Shown here: piece by piece, positions 52,547 through 61,356 of the stretch
Layout: every line of letters begins with the position of its first letter
How positions within the stretch are numbered: the stretch's first letter is position 1
From: Saccharomonospora sp. NB11
GTDB taxonomy: Bacteria; Actinomycetota; Actinomycetes; Mycobacteriales; Pseudonocardiaceae
Assembly (NCBI RefSeq): GCF_015910535.1
Contig: NZ_JACBJG010000004.1
Span: forward strand, 124,001-188,000
Direction of reading: 5' to 3'
DNA: 64,000 nucleotides
Notes under the pieces: generated by a model
The model's input: only the letters and a program-made list of their open reading frames with translations
Told to the model about the DNA's origin: nothing
Database searches by the model: none
Position numbers and translations under genes: made by a program

Positions 52547-53454
52547 ACTCGTTTTTGGAGACGCTGGCGGGAAAACTGGCCGAACGGTGGCTGACGCTGC
52601 TGGTCCTCCCCGGCGCGTTGTACCTGGTGATCGCGACCGTGGCCGTGCGTCTCGGTCACGCGCACTGGTACCGCCTCGACCTCGTGCGCGACGACCTCGT
52701 CCGGATCGCCGACGACCCCGCCGCGCGCAGCGCGGTCACGCTCGCCCTCGCGGTGGCCGCTCTCCTCGCCGCCACGGCGGTCCTGGGCATCCTCGCCCAG
52801 GCATTCGGCACGATGTTCGGCCGAGCCTGGTTCGCCTCGGCGCGCAATCCGCTGACGCGCGCGTTGACCCGCCGTCGCGCGCGCCGTTGGGACAAGGCCG
52901 ACCGGCGATTCCGCGAAGCGGTGGTGGCGGCGGGGAAGGCACAACTCTCGGGCGACTCCACCGCGACCACCGAATTGGTACGGCAGGCCGAGGAACGGGC
53001 CGCCGTCCGCAAGGCCGTCGGACTCGTCCGCCCCACGCGGCCGTTCGCCGCGGGAGACCGCATGGCCGCTGCCGACCGCCGGGTGCTCGACCGGTACGGG
53101 CTGGACCTCTCCTCGACGTGGCCGCGGCTGTGGCTGGTGGTGCCCGACCACACGCGATCCGCCCTGCGCGCCGCACACGACGCCGTCTCGTCCGCCCAGC
53201 GGCTCGCGGGCTGGGCGAGCGCCTACCTGCTGCTGGCCGTCCTCTGGTGGCCAGCAGCCGTGTTCGGCGGCGGCGCGCTCGTCGTGGCCTGGCGTCGGGC
53301 GATCTCCGGCACGAACACGCTCGCCGACCTCGTCGAAGCCGCTGTCGACGTGCACGGGCGGACCTTGGCGCGCACACTGGGCCTGCGCGCCGTCGGCCCG
53401 CTCGACCGGGACGTCGGCGCCGCCGTCACAGCCCTGCTGCGCAAGGGGAGCTGA
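52543..53454 (+). CDS. Membrane protein of the CHAT locus, unknown function
   Basis: This 303-residue protein has three clear membrane segments: about residues 15-36 (RWLTLLVLPGALYLVIATVA), 65-90 (SAVTLALAVAALLAATAVLG) and 225-250 (ASAYLLLAVLWWPAAVFGGG). Between the second and third lies a basic, helical cytosolic region (TRRRARRWDKADRRFREAV) and a PDHTRSALRAAHDAV segment. No family is recognised. The start ATG overlaps the stop of the small protein. In a CHAT conflict module a membrane protein would be the natural effector, but this is inference. Confidence 0.78.
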   Translation: MNSFLETLAGKLAERWLTLLVLPGALYLVIATVAVRLGHAHWYRLDLVRDDLVRIADDPAARSAVTLALAVAALLAATAVLGILAQAFGTMFGRAWFASARNPLTRALTRRRARRWDKADRRFREAVVAAGKAQLSGDSTATTELVRQAEERAAVRKAVGLVRPTRPFAAGDRMAAADRRVLDRYGLDLSSTWPRLWLVVPDHTRSALRAAHDAVSSAQRLAGWASAYLLLAVLWWPAAVFGGGALVVAWRRAISGTNTLADLVEAAVDVHGRTLARTLGLRAVGPLDRDVGAAVTALLRKGS

Positions 53455-53533
53455 CCCCGCGTCGGGCGGTTCGGCACGGCGGAATCGCAGGTCTTCGCCG
53501 GTTTGTACGAAAAATGTACGTGCGCGCTCCACA

Positions 53534-54382
53534 GTGTCGCGCATGCCCGACCGCTTCGATCGTCGTCATTTCCTCACCGTGGTGCTTCCCACCGCCGCGG
53601 CTGCCACCGTGCTCGCCTCCGGAACGGCGTCGGCCGCACTGCCGAACGCCAACATGGAGAAGATCGTGTTGGCCGCCCAGTGCGACCCGGTGAAGGAGGG
53701 CACGGGAATCACTCCCGGTGCCGGCCCGAGCGTCACCCTGGTGGAACAGGCGCTCGTCGACCGTGGCTTCCTCGCCGCCCAGTACGTGGACGGACACTTC
53801 GGCACGGCTACCCGCTCCGCCTACGCCAAGTGGCAGGAGTCCCTCGGCTACAGCGGCTTGGCCGCCAACGGCCTGCCCGGCCGCGCGTCCCTCCTCGCGC
53901 TCGGCGAGGGACGGTTCAACCTCACCCGCCCCCTCACCCCCGGCTCTCGCACCACCTACCAAGGCTTCCCGTTCAACCAGCGCACCGTGGACATGCTCAA
54001 GGAGGCCGCGAAGCTCTCCGGCGTGTCCCCGGTGGTGGAACAGGGCTCGTACTCGCCCGGCAACGACCCGACCTCCGCGGGCACGCACGACGGTGGCGGC
54101 GCCGTGGACATCGACGCCGAGGCCCTGAACGGCACGCAGCGGACCGCCCTGGTCACCGCGCTGCGGAAGGTGGGTTTCGCCGCGTGGCTGCGCAGCCCGA
54201 GCCAGGGCAACTGGCCGTGGCACATCCACGCGATCGCCATCAACGACACCGACCTCTCCACCCCCGCGCAGAAGCAGGTCGGCAGCTACTACCTCGGCCG
54301 CAACGGACTGGCCAACAACGGCCCCGACGACGGCCCGCAGGTGACCAAGGTGACCTGGGAGGACTACAAGCGAGCCCAGTAG
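53534..54382 (+). CDS. Tat-exported peptidoglycan-binding protein with M15-like peptidase domain
   Basis: This 282-residue protein has a twin-arginine signal (FDRRHFLTVVLP, then an Ala-rich core and cleavage near ASAALP, about residue 35). A PG_binding_1 domain follows (VEQALVDRGFLAAQYVDGHFGTATRSAYAKWQ, about residues 70-100), then a domain with HDGGGAVDID (about 184) and WPWHIHAIAI (about 223), which look like zinc ligands of an M15/D-Ala-D-Ala carboxypeptidase-like fold. It probably acts on the cell wall. GTG at 53534 or ATG at 53543 may be the start. It is followed by another wall hydrolase 54 bp on. Confidence 0.82.
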   Translation: MSRMPDRFDRRHFLTVVLPTAAAATVLASGTASAALPNANMEKIVLAAQCDPVKEGTGITPGAGPSVTLVEQALVDRGFLAAQYVDGHFGTATRSAYAKWQESLGYSGLAANGLPGRASLLALGEGRFNLTRPLTPGSRTTYQGFPFNQRTVDMLKEAAKLSGVSPVVEQGSYSPGNDPTSAGTHDGGGAVDIDAEALNGTQRTALVTALRKVGFAAWLRSPSQGNWPWHIHAIAINDTDLSTPAQKQVGSYYLGRNGLANNGPDDGPQVTKVTWEDYKRAQ

Positions 54383-54436
54383 CCCCGGGGCGGCCTCGCC
54401 GCCCTGCACCCCTGTCCCCTGAAGAGAGGAGCCGGA

Positions 54437-55309
54437 ATGGCCTTACTGAACTGGAAGAAGACTGCGGCGGGGATCGCCGCGGCGACACTCGCCGCGACGG
54501 GCCTCACGCTGGTCTCCGCCACCCCGGCGGGCGCCGCCGAGCGTGACGGCGTCTGCGACAGCGGCGAGTTCTGCTACTACTACAACAGCAACCACGCCGG
54601 GTCGATCTCCGACCACGCCAGCTCGCTCGGCAACTACGGGACGACCCAGCCCAGCTGCTACGAGTTCAAGAGCTCCGGCAACGGCCAGGGCCTGTGCATC
54701 AAGAACAACGCCGCGTCCGTGTGGAACCGCACGGGCAAGAAGGTGCGCGTCTACTACAACTCGAACTACGCGGGTTCGTACCAGGACATCGCGGCGGGCG
54801 CGAAGGTGAATCTGAACTCGACGCTGAAGAACAACAACGCGTCGCACCAGATCAACCCGAGCTCGACGCCGGCAGGAACGTTCTGGCTGCCGTTCCCGTG
54901 TGGTGAGACGTGGGAGGCGGGCACGCGTACGAACCACAGCCCCGCCAACGCGGTCGACTTCAACCACTACCCGGAGGACAACGGCTGGAAGGTCTACGCC
55001 TCCGCTCCGGGCACCGTGTCGAAGGTGGCCAACACCGGTAGCACCTCGTACGGGCGCTACATCGTCATCGACCACTCCGGTGGCTGGCAGACGCTCTACG
55101 CGCACCTCAGCTCGCAGGACGTCTCCGTCGGCCAGAAGGTCACGGAGAAGACGATGATCGGTCGCGTCGGCAGCACCGGTGGCTCCACCGGGCCGCACCT
55201 GCACTACGAGCAGAAGCTCAACGGCACCGTGAAGCAGGTGACGTTCAAGGACGGCAGCCCGACCTACTGGGGCAAGAAGAACTTGCAGCGCAAGACCAAC
55301 TGCCCGTGA
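54437..55309 (+). CDS. Secreted M23 metallopeptidase fused to an I36 inhibitor-like domain
   Basis: This 290-residue exported protein has a signal peptide ending near AGAAERDG (about residue 35). An I36/beta-gamma-crystallin-like part follows (EFCYYYNSNHAGSISDHASSLGNY, about 45-68; a second YYNSNYAGSYQDI about 105), with paired Cys. The C-terminus is an M23 lysostaphin-type peptidase: NHSPANAVDFN (His and Asp, about 172-180), YAHLSSQDVSVGQ and GPHLHYE (HxH, about 254). M23 enzymes cut peptidoglycan crossbridges. The ATG has AGAGAGGAG upstream. The fusion of an inhibitor-like and a peptidase domain is unusual. Confidence 0.88.
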   Translation: MALLNWKKTAAGIAAATLAATGLTLVSATPAGAAERDGVCDSGEFCYYYNSNHAGSISDHASSLGNYGTTQPSCYEFKSSGNGQGLCIKNNAASVWNRTGKKVRVYYNSNYAGSYQDIAAGAKVNLNSTLKNNNASHQINPSSTPAGTFWLPFPCGETWEAGTRTNHSPANAVDFNHYPEDNGWKVYASAPGTVSKVANTGSTSYGRYIVIDHSGGWQTLYAHLSSQDVSVGQKVTEKTMIGRVGSTGGSTGPHLHYEQKLNGTVKQVTFKDGSPTYWGKKNLQRKTNCP

Positions 55310-55335
55310 GTTGATCTGATTCCCCTTCCCGGCGG

Positions 55336-55367
55336 GGCCGTCGTGCGTGATCACGCGTACGACGGCC
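55336..55367. terminator. Bidirectional hairpin terminator
   Basis: A perfect 9-bp outer stem (GGCCGTCGT/ACGACGGCC) encloses a further palindrome GCGTGATCACGC. It lies between the convergent M23 peptidase and persulfide-dioxygenase genes. Confidence 0.82.
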
Positions 55368-55375
55368 TCGTTCTG

Positions 55376-56824
55376 CTACGCCTCGTCCACCAGTCCGGCC
55401 TTCACCGCGTTGGCGAAGAGGTCGTCGACCAACACGACCGTGCGCCCGGCCCGTTCCAGCAGGGAGGCCGCCGCGGTGGCCCGATAGCCGCTGGCGCAAT
55501 GCACCCACACCGCCCCGTCAGGCAGGTCGGCGAGTCGCCGTCGCACGTCGTACAGCGGCACGTGCACGGCACCACGCACGTGGGCCGAGCGGTACTCGTT
55601 GTTGTGTCGCACGTCGAGCACGACGTCCGGGGACGGCAGGTCCGTCACCCCACCGCGTCGGGCGTCGGCGAGATCGGCGAACGTGGCCACCGGCGTGCTC
55701 CGCAGTTGCGCGGGATCGACGGCCAGCTCCTCCGGCGTTCCCGTGGCCGCACCAGCGAGCCGGTCGATGCCGATGCGTGCCAGTTCCCGTTGTGCCTCGG
55801 CGACCTGGGCGGAGGTCTCGCCGAGGAGAGTCAACGGCGCCTCCCAGTCGACGAGCCAGCCCAGCCACGTGACCATGGGGCCGTCGAGACCGAGACTGAC
55901 GGTGCCCGCGAGGTGCGACTTCACGTATGCCGTGCGTGAGCGCAGGTCGACCACCCACTCACCGGCGTCGAGCCTGCGCCGCAGCTCCTCCGGCTCCGCC
56001 CGGGTGGGTGCCCGCAGGTCGATCGGCGCGGGCCCCTCGGCGTTGCGGACTCCCATGTGCGCGTAGTACGCGGGGTAGGCGTCGAGACCCGCGAGTGTCT
56101 GCTCGACGAACTCGTGCTCCGCCAGCCTGAGCGCGGGATTGGTGCGGCGTTCCTCCCCGATGGTCGACTCGTCCCCCTGCGCCGGCGTCGCGGCACAGAA
56201 ACTGCCGAACCCGTGGGTGGGCCAGATTCGGGCCCCGTCCGGCAGGAGGTCGGCGAGCTTGCGCGCGGACGCATGCTGGTGGCGAGCCAGCAGCTCGCTG
56301 TGTTCCTCGCCCAGCAGATCGGTGCGGCCCGTGGTGCCGTAGAGCAGCGAGCCTCCGGTGAACACGCCCACGGGCCCCTGCTCGCCTTCCAGCACGTACG
56401 ACAGGTGATGGAACGTGTGCCCCGGGGTGGCCACGGCCCGCACCCGCAACCGTGGCGAGACCTCGACGACCTCGCCGTCCCGCAGTCCCCGGTGCGCGAA
56501 CGGCAGATCGTCGTCCGCCGACAACGCGTACTCGGCACCCGTCAACCGCGACAGCTCCAGCCCGCCGGAGACATAGTCGTTGTGCACGTGGGTCTCCAGC
56601 ACGAGCGCGACGCGGGCACCGAGCCGCCCCACGACCGCGAGCACCCGGTCGACGTCGCGTTGCGGGTCGACGACCACCGCCACGTCGCCGTCCGAAGCCA
56701 CGTAGCTGCGGTCTCCCAACGACGACGTCTCGACGACCTCCACCGTCAGTCCGCCCGCGAGGCCGGGCGAGCTGCCGTCGGCCGTCGGCTGTCCACTCGT
56801 CTGGGTCGGTCGTGTCGCTGTCAT
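55376..56824 (-). CDS. Persulfide dioxygenase-like MBL protein fused to two rhodanese domains
   Basis: This 482-residue fusion begins with a metallo-beta-lactamase domain: ETHVHNDYVSGG (HxHxD, about residue 97), TPGHTFHHLSYVL (about 153) and a late His in WPTHGFGSFC (about 220), matching ETHE1/PDO enzymes. Two rhodanese-like domains follow. The first (about 285-360) lacks the catalytic Cys; the second has it in WVHCASGYRATAAASLL (about 447). Such fusions oxidise glutathione- or mycothiol-persulfide to sulfite and use it or thiosulfate. ATG at 56822-56824. Monocistronic. Confidence 0.9.
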   Translation of the reverse strand: MTATRPTQTSGQPTADGSSPGLAGGLTVEVVETSSLGDRSYVASDGDVAVVVDPQRDVDRVLAVVGRLGARVALVLETHVHNDYVSGGLELSRLTGAEYALSADDDLPFAHRGLRDGEVVEVSPRLRVRAVATPGHTFHHLSYVLEGEQGPVGVFTGGSLLYGTTGRTDLLGEEHSELLARHQHASARKLADLLPDGARIWPTHGFGSFCAATPAQGDESTIGEERRTNPALRLAEHEFVEQTLAGLDAYPAYYAHMGVRNAEGPAPIDLRAPTRAEPEELRRRLDAGEWVVDLRSRTAYVKSHLAGTVSLGLDGPMVTWLGWLVDWEAPLTLLGETSAQVAEAQRELARIGIDRLAGAATGTPEELAVDPAQLRSTPVATFADLADARRGGVTDLPSPDVVLDVRHNNEYRSAHVRGAVHVPLYDVRRRLADLPDGAVWVHCASGYRATAAASLLERAGRTVVLVDDLFANAVKAGLVDEA

Positions 56825-57041
56825 CGTCCACCCCTTCCGAACCGGCCGAGGTGGCTGTCGAAGTCCGCCTTCCGGGAGCGGGTCGGCCTGACGTCGCCTC
56901 GGCAGCTACCGCATACCTCCAAGCACGCTGCGTCAACCGTGTCGCGCCCGACACCCGAACCCGGCCGCGCGCAGGCCCCATCCCCGAGCTGCCCGACACC
57001 GCGGAGCTCTCAGCGGCCTCCCGACGTGCTCGGCAGGCCGC

Positions 57042-58139
57042 TCACGCCGTGGCTCCGCGCGTCGGCTTCCATTTCCCGACCTGTTCGGTGCCCTGCCGCT
57101 CCATCTCATCCACCATCTTGAGGACCTCCTGATGAAATTGCTCCTGCGTCAGGTCGTCGCCGTACTTCTTGTACAGCTCGATGCCCGCCCGCATGGTGAT
57201 CTGATCACCAGGGTCGTCCGCACCGAATGAGCCGAAGTTCAGAGAGCCAGCGGTCATGAGCATGTGCTCGTTGATTCCGGCAGCCATCCCGACGTAACCG
57301 TAATGAATGTTCGACCAGGCGTCGTAGAAGAGGCTGCGCCCCTTGGGGTCATCGGGGATCTTGAAGTTGTAATCGTTCGCGGTGTCCAGACCGAACATGT
57401 CCTTGAGTATCGGCTTGTGGTCCCAGTCCGCGTTCTCCTTGACCTTGTTGTACCAGTCGACCAGCCCCTCAGGGCTGTCGAGCAAGGAATCCAGGTTCTC
57501 GCGAATCCTCTTCACATCTTCACTGCGGGCGTTCTTCATCATCTCCTCGAACATGAACTTCTCAGCGTCGGAAAATCGCTTCTCACTGACCCGAGCCTCG
57601 ACGTCGGCGAGCGAGGTGAAGGTGGGCGCGTTGAAGTCGTGCTTCTCGTTCACGTTGCGGCCCAGCGCCTCGGCGGCGCTGTCGTCGGCCTCGGTGGCGG
57701 CGACCAACGCACGCTCGATTTCCTTCGCGACCGCCTGGATCTCGTCCTCCTTGAACCAGTCGGCGCCAGGGATCCAGCTGTCCGCCTCCACCTCCCCGCC
57801 GGCACTGACTCGCAGGCCTTTGTCGGGAGCTACTGTGTCGGCGATCTCGTGGAGGCGGTCGCGGGCCCTGCGGATGGCGTCGTGGGCCTCCTGGAGGATG
57901 TCGCGGATACCCGTGGCCTCGGCGACGGCGTCGGCGTACTCCTTCGCCGTCTCCTCGACGAACGCGATGGCCTCCCCCGCAGCCGGACCGCTCCACCCGC
58001 TGTTCCGCACAGCGTCGAGCACCGACTCGTCCATGTCCTCCTGGAGCGACTTCAGCTTGTCGATCTGCTCGGTCCACGCCTCGACGGCGGCGCGCAACGT
58101 GTCGACCGGGGCGTTGTAGACGGCTTCGTAGGACAGCAC
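57042..58139 (-). CDS. WXG100-linked polymorphic toxin (toxin-44-like C-terminus)
   Basis: This 365-residue protein has an N-terminal helical ESX-type region with SGWSGPAAGEAIAFVEETAKEYADAVAEA (about residues 47-75), where WSG is the WxG turn. A variable helical middle follows. The C-terminus (about 250-350) reads FYDAWSNIHYGYVGMAAGI (about 267) then GDQITMRAGIELYKKYG and FHQEVLKMVDEMERQG, which I recognise as the polymorphic toxin type 44 pattern, a putative nuclease. The upstream gene encodes the small ESX-like partner 7 bp away. No small immunity gene follows. Confidence 0.8.
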   Translation of the reverse strand: MLSYEAVYNAPVDTLRAAVEAWTEQIDKLKSLQEDMDESVLDAVRNSGWSGPAAGEAIAFVEETAKEYADAVAEATGIRDILQEAHDAIRRARDRLHEIADTVAPDKGLRVSAGGEVEADSWIPGADWFKEDEIQAVAKEIERALVAATEADDSAAEALGRNVNEKHDFNAPTFTSLADVEARVSEKRFSDAEKFMFEEMMKNARSEDVKRIRENLDSLLDSPEGLVDWYNKVKENADWDHKPILKDMFGLDTANDYNFKIPDDPKGRSLFYDAWSNIHYGYVGMAAGINEHMLMTAGSLNFGSFGADDPGDQITMRAGIELYKKYGDDLTQEQFHQEVLKMVDEMERQGTEQVGKWKPTRGATA

Positions 58140-58146
58140 AGTCGCC

Positions 58147-58476
58147 TCACTCGAAGTTCTTGCCGATCTCGGCCATGGTCATCTCGTTGGCGGTGTCGAC
58201 CTTCTCGTACTCACCGGCCGCCACACCCAATGAACGTTCGATCTTGGTGCAGGCGAGGGCGAGCGTGTCGATCTGCGACTCCCACGCCTCGAGCGCCTTC
58301 GCCAGTGCACCACCGAGATCGAAACTCTCGTTCTTGAACGCTCGGGCAGCGGCTTCGGTGTCATCCTCGGCGTGCATGCCGTCCTTGAGCGTCCGTTGCT
58401 GGAGGTCACCCGCCGCGTTCGCGATCACCATCAGCGCAGCGGGGTCCACGGTGATTCCATCCGAACCGTTCGACAT
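58147..58476 (-). CDS. Small ESX-type partner protein of the toxin
   Basis: This 109-residue helical protein (ALMVIANAAGDLQQRTLKDG at the start; KALEAWESQIDTLALACTKIERSLGVAAGEYEKVD, region about 62-95) has the size and helical-hairpin layout of ESX-type small proteins. It has no classic WxG but has AWES in the turn area. The ATG follows GGGGGAAAG. Its stop is 7 bp before the toxin start, so both form one operon. It should serve as a secretion partner and possibly shield the toxin. Confidence 0.78.
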   Translation of the reverse strand: MSNGSDGITVDPAALMVIANAAGDLQQRTLKDGMHAEDDTEAAARAFKNESFDLGGALAKALEAWESQIDTLALACTKIERSLGVAAGEYEKVDTANEMTMAEIGKNFE

Positions 58477-58599
58477 CTTTCCCCCAGATGTGGTTCAAGA
58501 TTGTCGAATCAGTGTCCCGAGACGTTCACCGCTCGGACAAGAGTCCTCTCGAGCGAATTCCGAGGCGAACGCCAGCTCGCGTGACTGTCCACACCGGAC

Positions 58600-59679
58600 T
58601 CATTGGGTCCGGGCGGCGCTCCTGCCGTCGTCACTCGTTCCAGCCGCCTCGCGTCGGACCACGGGCGCCACCTCCGTGCCCAGCCGCTCGATCGCGTCGA
58701 GCACGTCCCGCTGCGGCATGCCACCGAAACCGATGTGCACCAGGACGCGGTCCACCCCGTACAGCTCGTGGTAGCGCAGCAACTTGTCGATCAACTCCTG
58801 CGGACTGCCCACCAGCAGCCCGGCGGCGGGAGAGCTCTGCACCTCGAACGCCTCCCTGGGTAGATGCAGACCACGGCCCCGCTGGTGGTTGTTCTCCGCC
58901 ATGCCGCGGGCGAAGTAGGGATACATGGTGTCGCGCGCATGCTGACTGGTGCGACCGACGTAGCCGTGCGCGGTGAGGCCGATCCGCAACGCGTCCACGT
59001 CGTGCCCGGCGTCGGCCGCCGCGGAGCGGTAGAGCTCGACGGTCTGTCGGTGCGTGGTGATCGGCCCGAGCAGCAGGGCGAGCACCATGGGCAGGCCGAG
59101 TCGGCCGGTGTTGACGGCCGAGGACGGCGTGCCACCGACCCCCACCCACACGGGCATCCGGTCGGAGGACGGCCGTGGCGCGATGTCGGCGTTCACGAGC
59201 GGCGCGCGGAACCGGCCCTGCCAGGTGACCGGATTCTGCTCGCGGATCGTGAGCAGAAGGTCGAGTTTCTCGCGGAACAGCTCCGCGTAGTCGTCGAGGT
59301 CGTAGCCGAACAACGGGAACGACTCGATGTAGGAACCGCGCCCCGCGATGATCTCCGCACGTCCGCCCGAGATGAGGTCGACCGTGGCGAACTGCTGCCA
59401 CACCCGCACCGGGTCGTCCGAACTGAGCACGGTGACTCCGCTCGTCAGCGCGATTCGCTCGGTGACCTGCGCTGCCGCCGCGAGCACCACGGCCGGGGCC
59501 GAGGCGACGAAGTCGCTCCGGTGATGCTCCCCGACCCCGAACACGTCGAGGCCCACCTGGTCGGCCACCTGGGCCATCTCGATGGTCTCCCGCATGCGCC
59601 GCTGCGGGGACGGCAGCGACCCGGTGACCAGGTCCCTGGTGATCTCCCCGAACGTCAGGATTCCGATCTCGAACGCCAT
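58600..59679 (-). CDS. LLM-class flavin-dependent oxidoreductase
   Basis: This 359-residue TIM-barrel protein of the bacterial-luciferase-like family has IGILTFGEI at the start, ADQVGLDVFGVGEHHRSDFVASAPAVVLAAAA (region about 38-70; the GEHH motif is diagnostic), TSGVTVLSSDDPVRVWQQFATVD and the GRAEIIAGRGSY segment (about 105). These enzymes use FMNH2 or F420. The substrate is unknown. Note LNxADIAPRPSSDRMPVWVGVGG at residue 165. It is monocistronic, on the same strand as, but 123 bp from, the M20 gene upstream. Confidence 0.88.
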   Translation of the reverse strand: MAFEIGILTFGEITRDLVTGSLPSPQRRMRETIEMAQVADQVGLDVFGVGEHHRSDFVASAPAVVLAAAAQVTERIALTSGVTVLSSDDPVRVWQQFATVDLISGGRAEIIAGRGSYIESFPLFGYDLDDYAELFREKLDLLLTIREQNPVTWQGRFRAPLVNADIAPRPSSDRMPVWVGVGGTPSSAVNTGRLGLPMVLALLLGPITTHRQTVELYRSAAADAGHDVDALRIGLTAHGYVGRTSQHARDTMYPYFARGMAENNHQRGRGLHLPREAFEVQSSPAAGLLVGSPQELIDKLLRYHELYGVDRVLVHIGFGGMPQRDVLDAIERLGTEVAPVVRREAAGTSDDGRSAARTQ

Positions 59680-59802
59680 CGTCGCCTCCGATTGCCGGTT
59701 GCCTCCGCTCAGGGAAACGTCGGGCAGGCGCGAACGCTTCCCGAGCGGAGACTCCGACGTGCGAGCCCAATGGGGCCCACGACACGTGGACCCCCACGGG
59801 CC

Positions 59803-61125
59803 TCAGGCGTTGCGGAAGAAGCGATCCAACACGCGTGTGCCGAACTTGAGCGCCTCCACGGGCACCCGCTCGTCGACGCCGTGGAAGAGCGCCGAGAAGT
59901 CGAGGTCGTCGGGCAGCTTCAGCGGCGCGAACCCGAAGTTGCGGATGCCGAGCTTCTGGAACGCCTTCGCGTCGGTGCCGCCCGACAACATGTACGGCAA
60001 CGTGCGCGCCCCCGGGTCCTCGGCGAGCACGGCGGCGCTCATCGCGTCGACGATCGCCCCGTCGAAGGTCGTCTCGACCGGCGGCAGCTCCAGCCATTCC
60101 TTCTCGATGTCCGGGCCGAGGATTTCGTCGAGTTCCCGGTTGAACGCCTCGACCCGGCCGGGCAGGATGCGGCAGTCGACGGTGGCCTCGGCGGTCGACG
60201 GGATGACGTTGGCCTTGTAGCCGGCCTTGAGCATCGTCGGATTGGCGGTGTCACGCAGGGTGGCGCCGATCATGCGCGAGATGTTGCCGAGCTTGGCCAC
60301 GGCGCCTTCGAGGTCGTCCTCGGGGAAGTCCCACCCGGTGATTTCGGTGACGCCCGCGAGAAACTCCCGCACCGAGTCGGTCAACACCAGCGGGAACCGG
60401 TGGTTGCCGAGCCGCGCCACGGCCTCCGACAGCTTCGTGACGGCGTTGTCGTGGTGCAGCATCGAGCCGTGGCCCGCCGTGCCGCGCACCCGCAACGTCA
60501 TCCAGCGGATGCCCTTCTCCGCGGTCTCGATGAGGTAGGCGCGCACGTTGTCACGCAAGGTGATGGAGAAGCCACCGACCTCACTGATCGCCTCGGTCGC
60601 GCCCTCGAACAGCTCGGGACGATTGTCGACGAGCCACTGCGCGCCGTACTGGCCGCCCGCCTCCTCGTCGGCGAGGAACGCGAAGATGATGTCGCGCGGC
60701 GGCACGATGTTGTGCCGCTTGTAGTGCCGAGCGAGCGCCAACGACATGCCGAGCATGTCCTTCATGTCCACGGCGCCCCGTCCCCACACGTAGCCGTCCT
60801 GGACGGCGCCGGAGAACGGATGCACCGACCACTCGGAGGCGTCGGCGGGCACGACGTCGAGGTGCCCGTGCACGAGCAACGCACCCCGACTCGGATCGGC
60901 CCCGGCGAGCCGTGCGATCACGTTGTGCCGGTTCTTGCCTCCAGACTCCACGTAGGTGATGTCGTAGCCGACCTCCGTGAGTTTCTCGGCCACGTACTCG
61001 GCGGCCTCCCGCTCCCCGACGAGCGTCGCGGGATCGCCCGTGTTCGTGGTGTCGATGCGGATCAGCTCACTCGTGAGAGTGACGGCTTCGTCTGCGGCCT
61101 CGTCGATCAGATTGGGTTCGGTCAC
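59803..61125 (-). CDS. M20-family metallopeptidase (ArgE/DapE/carboxypeptidase type)
   Basis: This 440-residue zinc exopeptidase has the M20 ligands in order: LLVHGHLDVVP (about residue 84), GRGAVDMKDMLGM (Asp bridging, about 115), FLADEEAGGQYGA (Glu-Glu, about 150) and a final His in LFHGVDERVP near 415. The RGTAGHGSMLHHDNAV dimerisation-domain motif is at about 215. It should remove an acyl group or C-terminal residue from a small peptide-like substrate; actinobacterial homologues are annotated simply as M20/M25/M40 hydrolases. ATG start at 61125. It is divergent from the tRNA gene, 102 bp away. Confidence 0.92.
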   Translation of the reverse strand: MTEPNLIDEAADEAVTLTSELIRIDTTNTGDPATLVGEREAAEYVAEKLTEVGYDITYVESGGKNRHNVIARLAGADPSRGALLVHGHLDVVPADASEWSVHPFSGAVQDGYVWGRGAVDMKDMLGMSLALARHYKRHNIVPPRDIIFAFLADEEAGGQYGAQWLVDNRPELFEGATEAISEVGGFSITLRDNVRAYLIETAEKGIRWMTLRVRGTAGHGSMLHHDNAVTKLSEAVARLGNHRFPLVLTDSVREFLAGVTEITGWDFPEDDLEGAVAKLGNISRMIGATLRDTANPTMLKAGYKANVIPSTAEATVDCRILPGRVEAFNRELDEILGPDIEKEWLELPPVETTFDGAIVDAMSAAVLAEDPGARTLPYMLSGGTDAKAFQKLGIRNFGFAPLKLPDDLDFSALFHGVDERVPVEALKFGTRVLDRFFRNA

Positions 61126-61227
61126 CGCCCATTCCTATCATCCGCGCAGGTGAGATCGCTGTGGGCGCGAAAGGGCACCCCCCGTGCACGGGCCGTTCGG
61201 GGGTGGGCTAAAGTATTCCCCAAGCAA

Positions 61228-61311
61228 GTCCGAGTGGCGGAATGGCAGACGCGCTAGCTTGAGGTGCTAGTGCCCGTAAAGGGCGTGGGGGTTCAAGTCC
61301 CCCCTCGGACA
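61228..61311 (+). tRNA. tRNA-Leu (anticodon GAG)
   Basis: 84 nt. The 7-bp acceptor stem GTCCGAG/CTCGGAC pairs fully; the anticodon stem CTAGC/GCTAG encloses loop TTGAGGT giving anticodon GAG; a long class-II variable arm (TGCCCGTAAAGGGCG) and a T arm with GTTCAAGTC follow. The CCA end is not encoded. It is right next to the CRISPR-Cas region. Confidence 0.97.
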
Positions 61312-61319
61312 CTCAGAGC

Positions 61320-61356
61320 GAACCGGTCGTGACACACGGCCGGTTCTTTTGTTTTG
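61320..61356 (+). terminator. Rho-independent terminator of tRNA-Leu
   Basis: The stem GAACCGG-T-CGTG / CACG-G-CCGGTTC is followed directly by a T-rich tail (TTTTGTTTTG), a textbook intrinsic terminator. Confidence 0.92.

Noticed and set aside
56825..57041. A small immunity gene after the toxin
   Set aside because: No frame of useful length with a start and ribosome site is seen on either strand in this gap.
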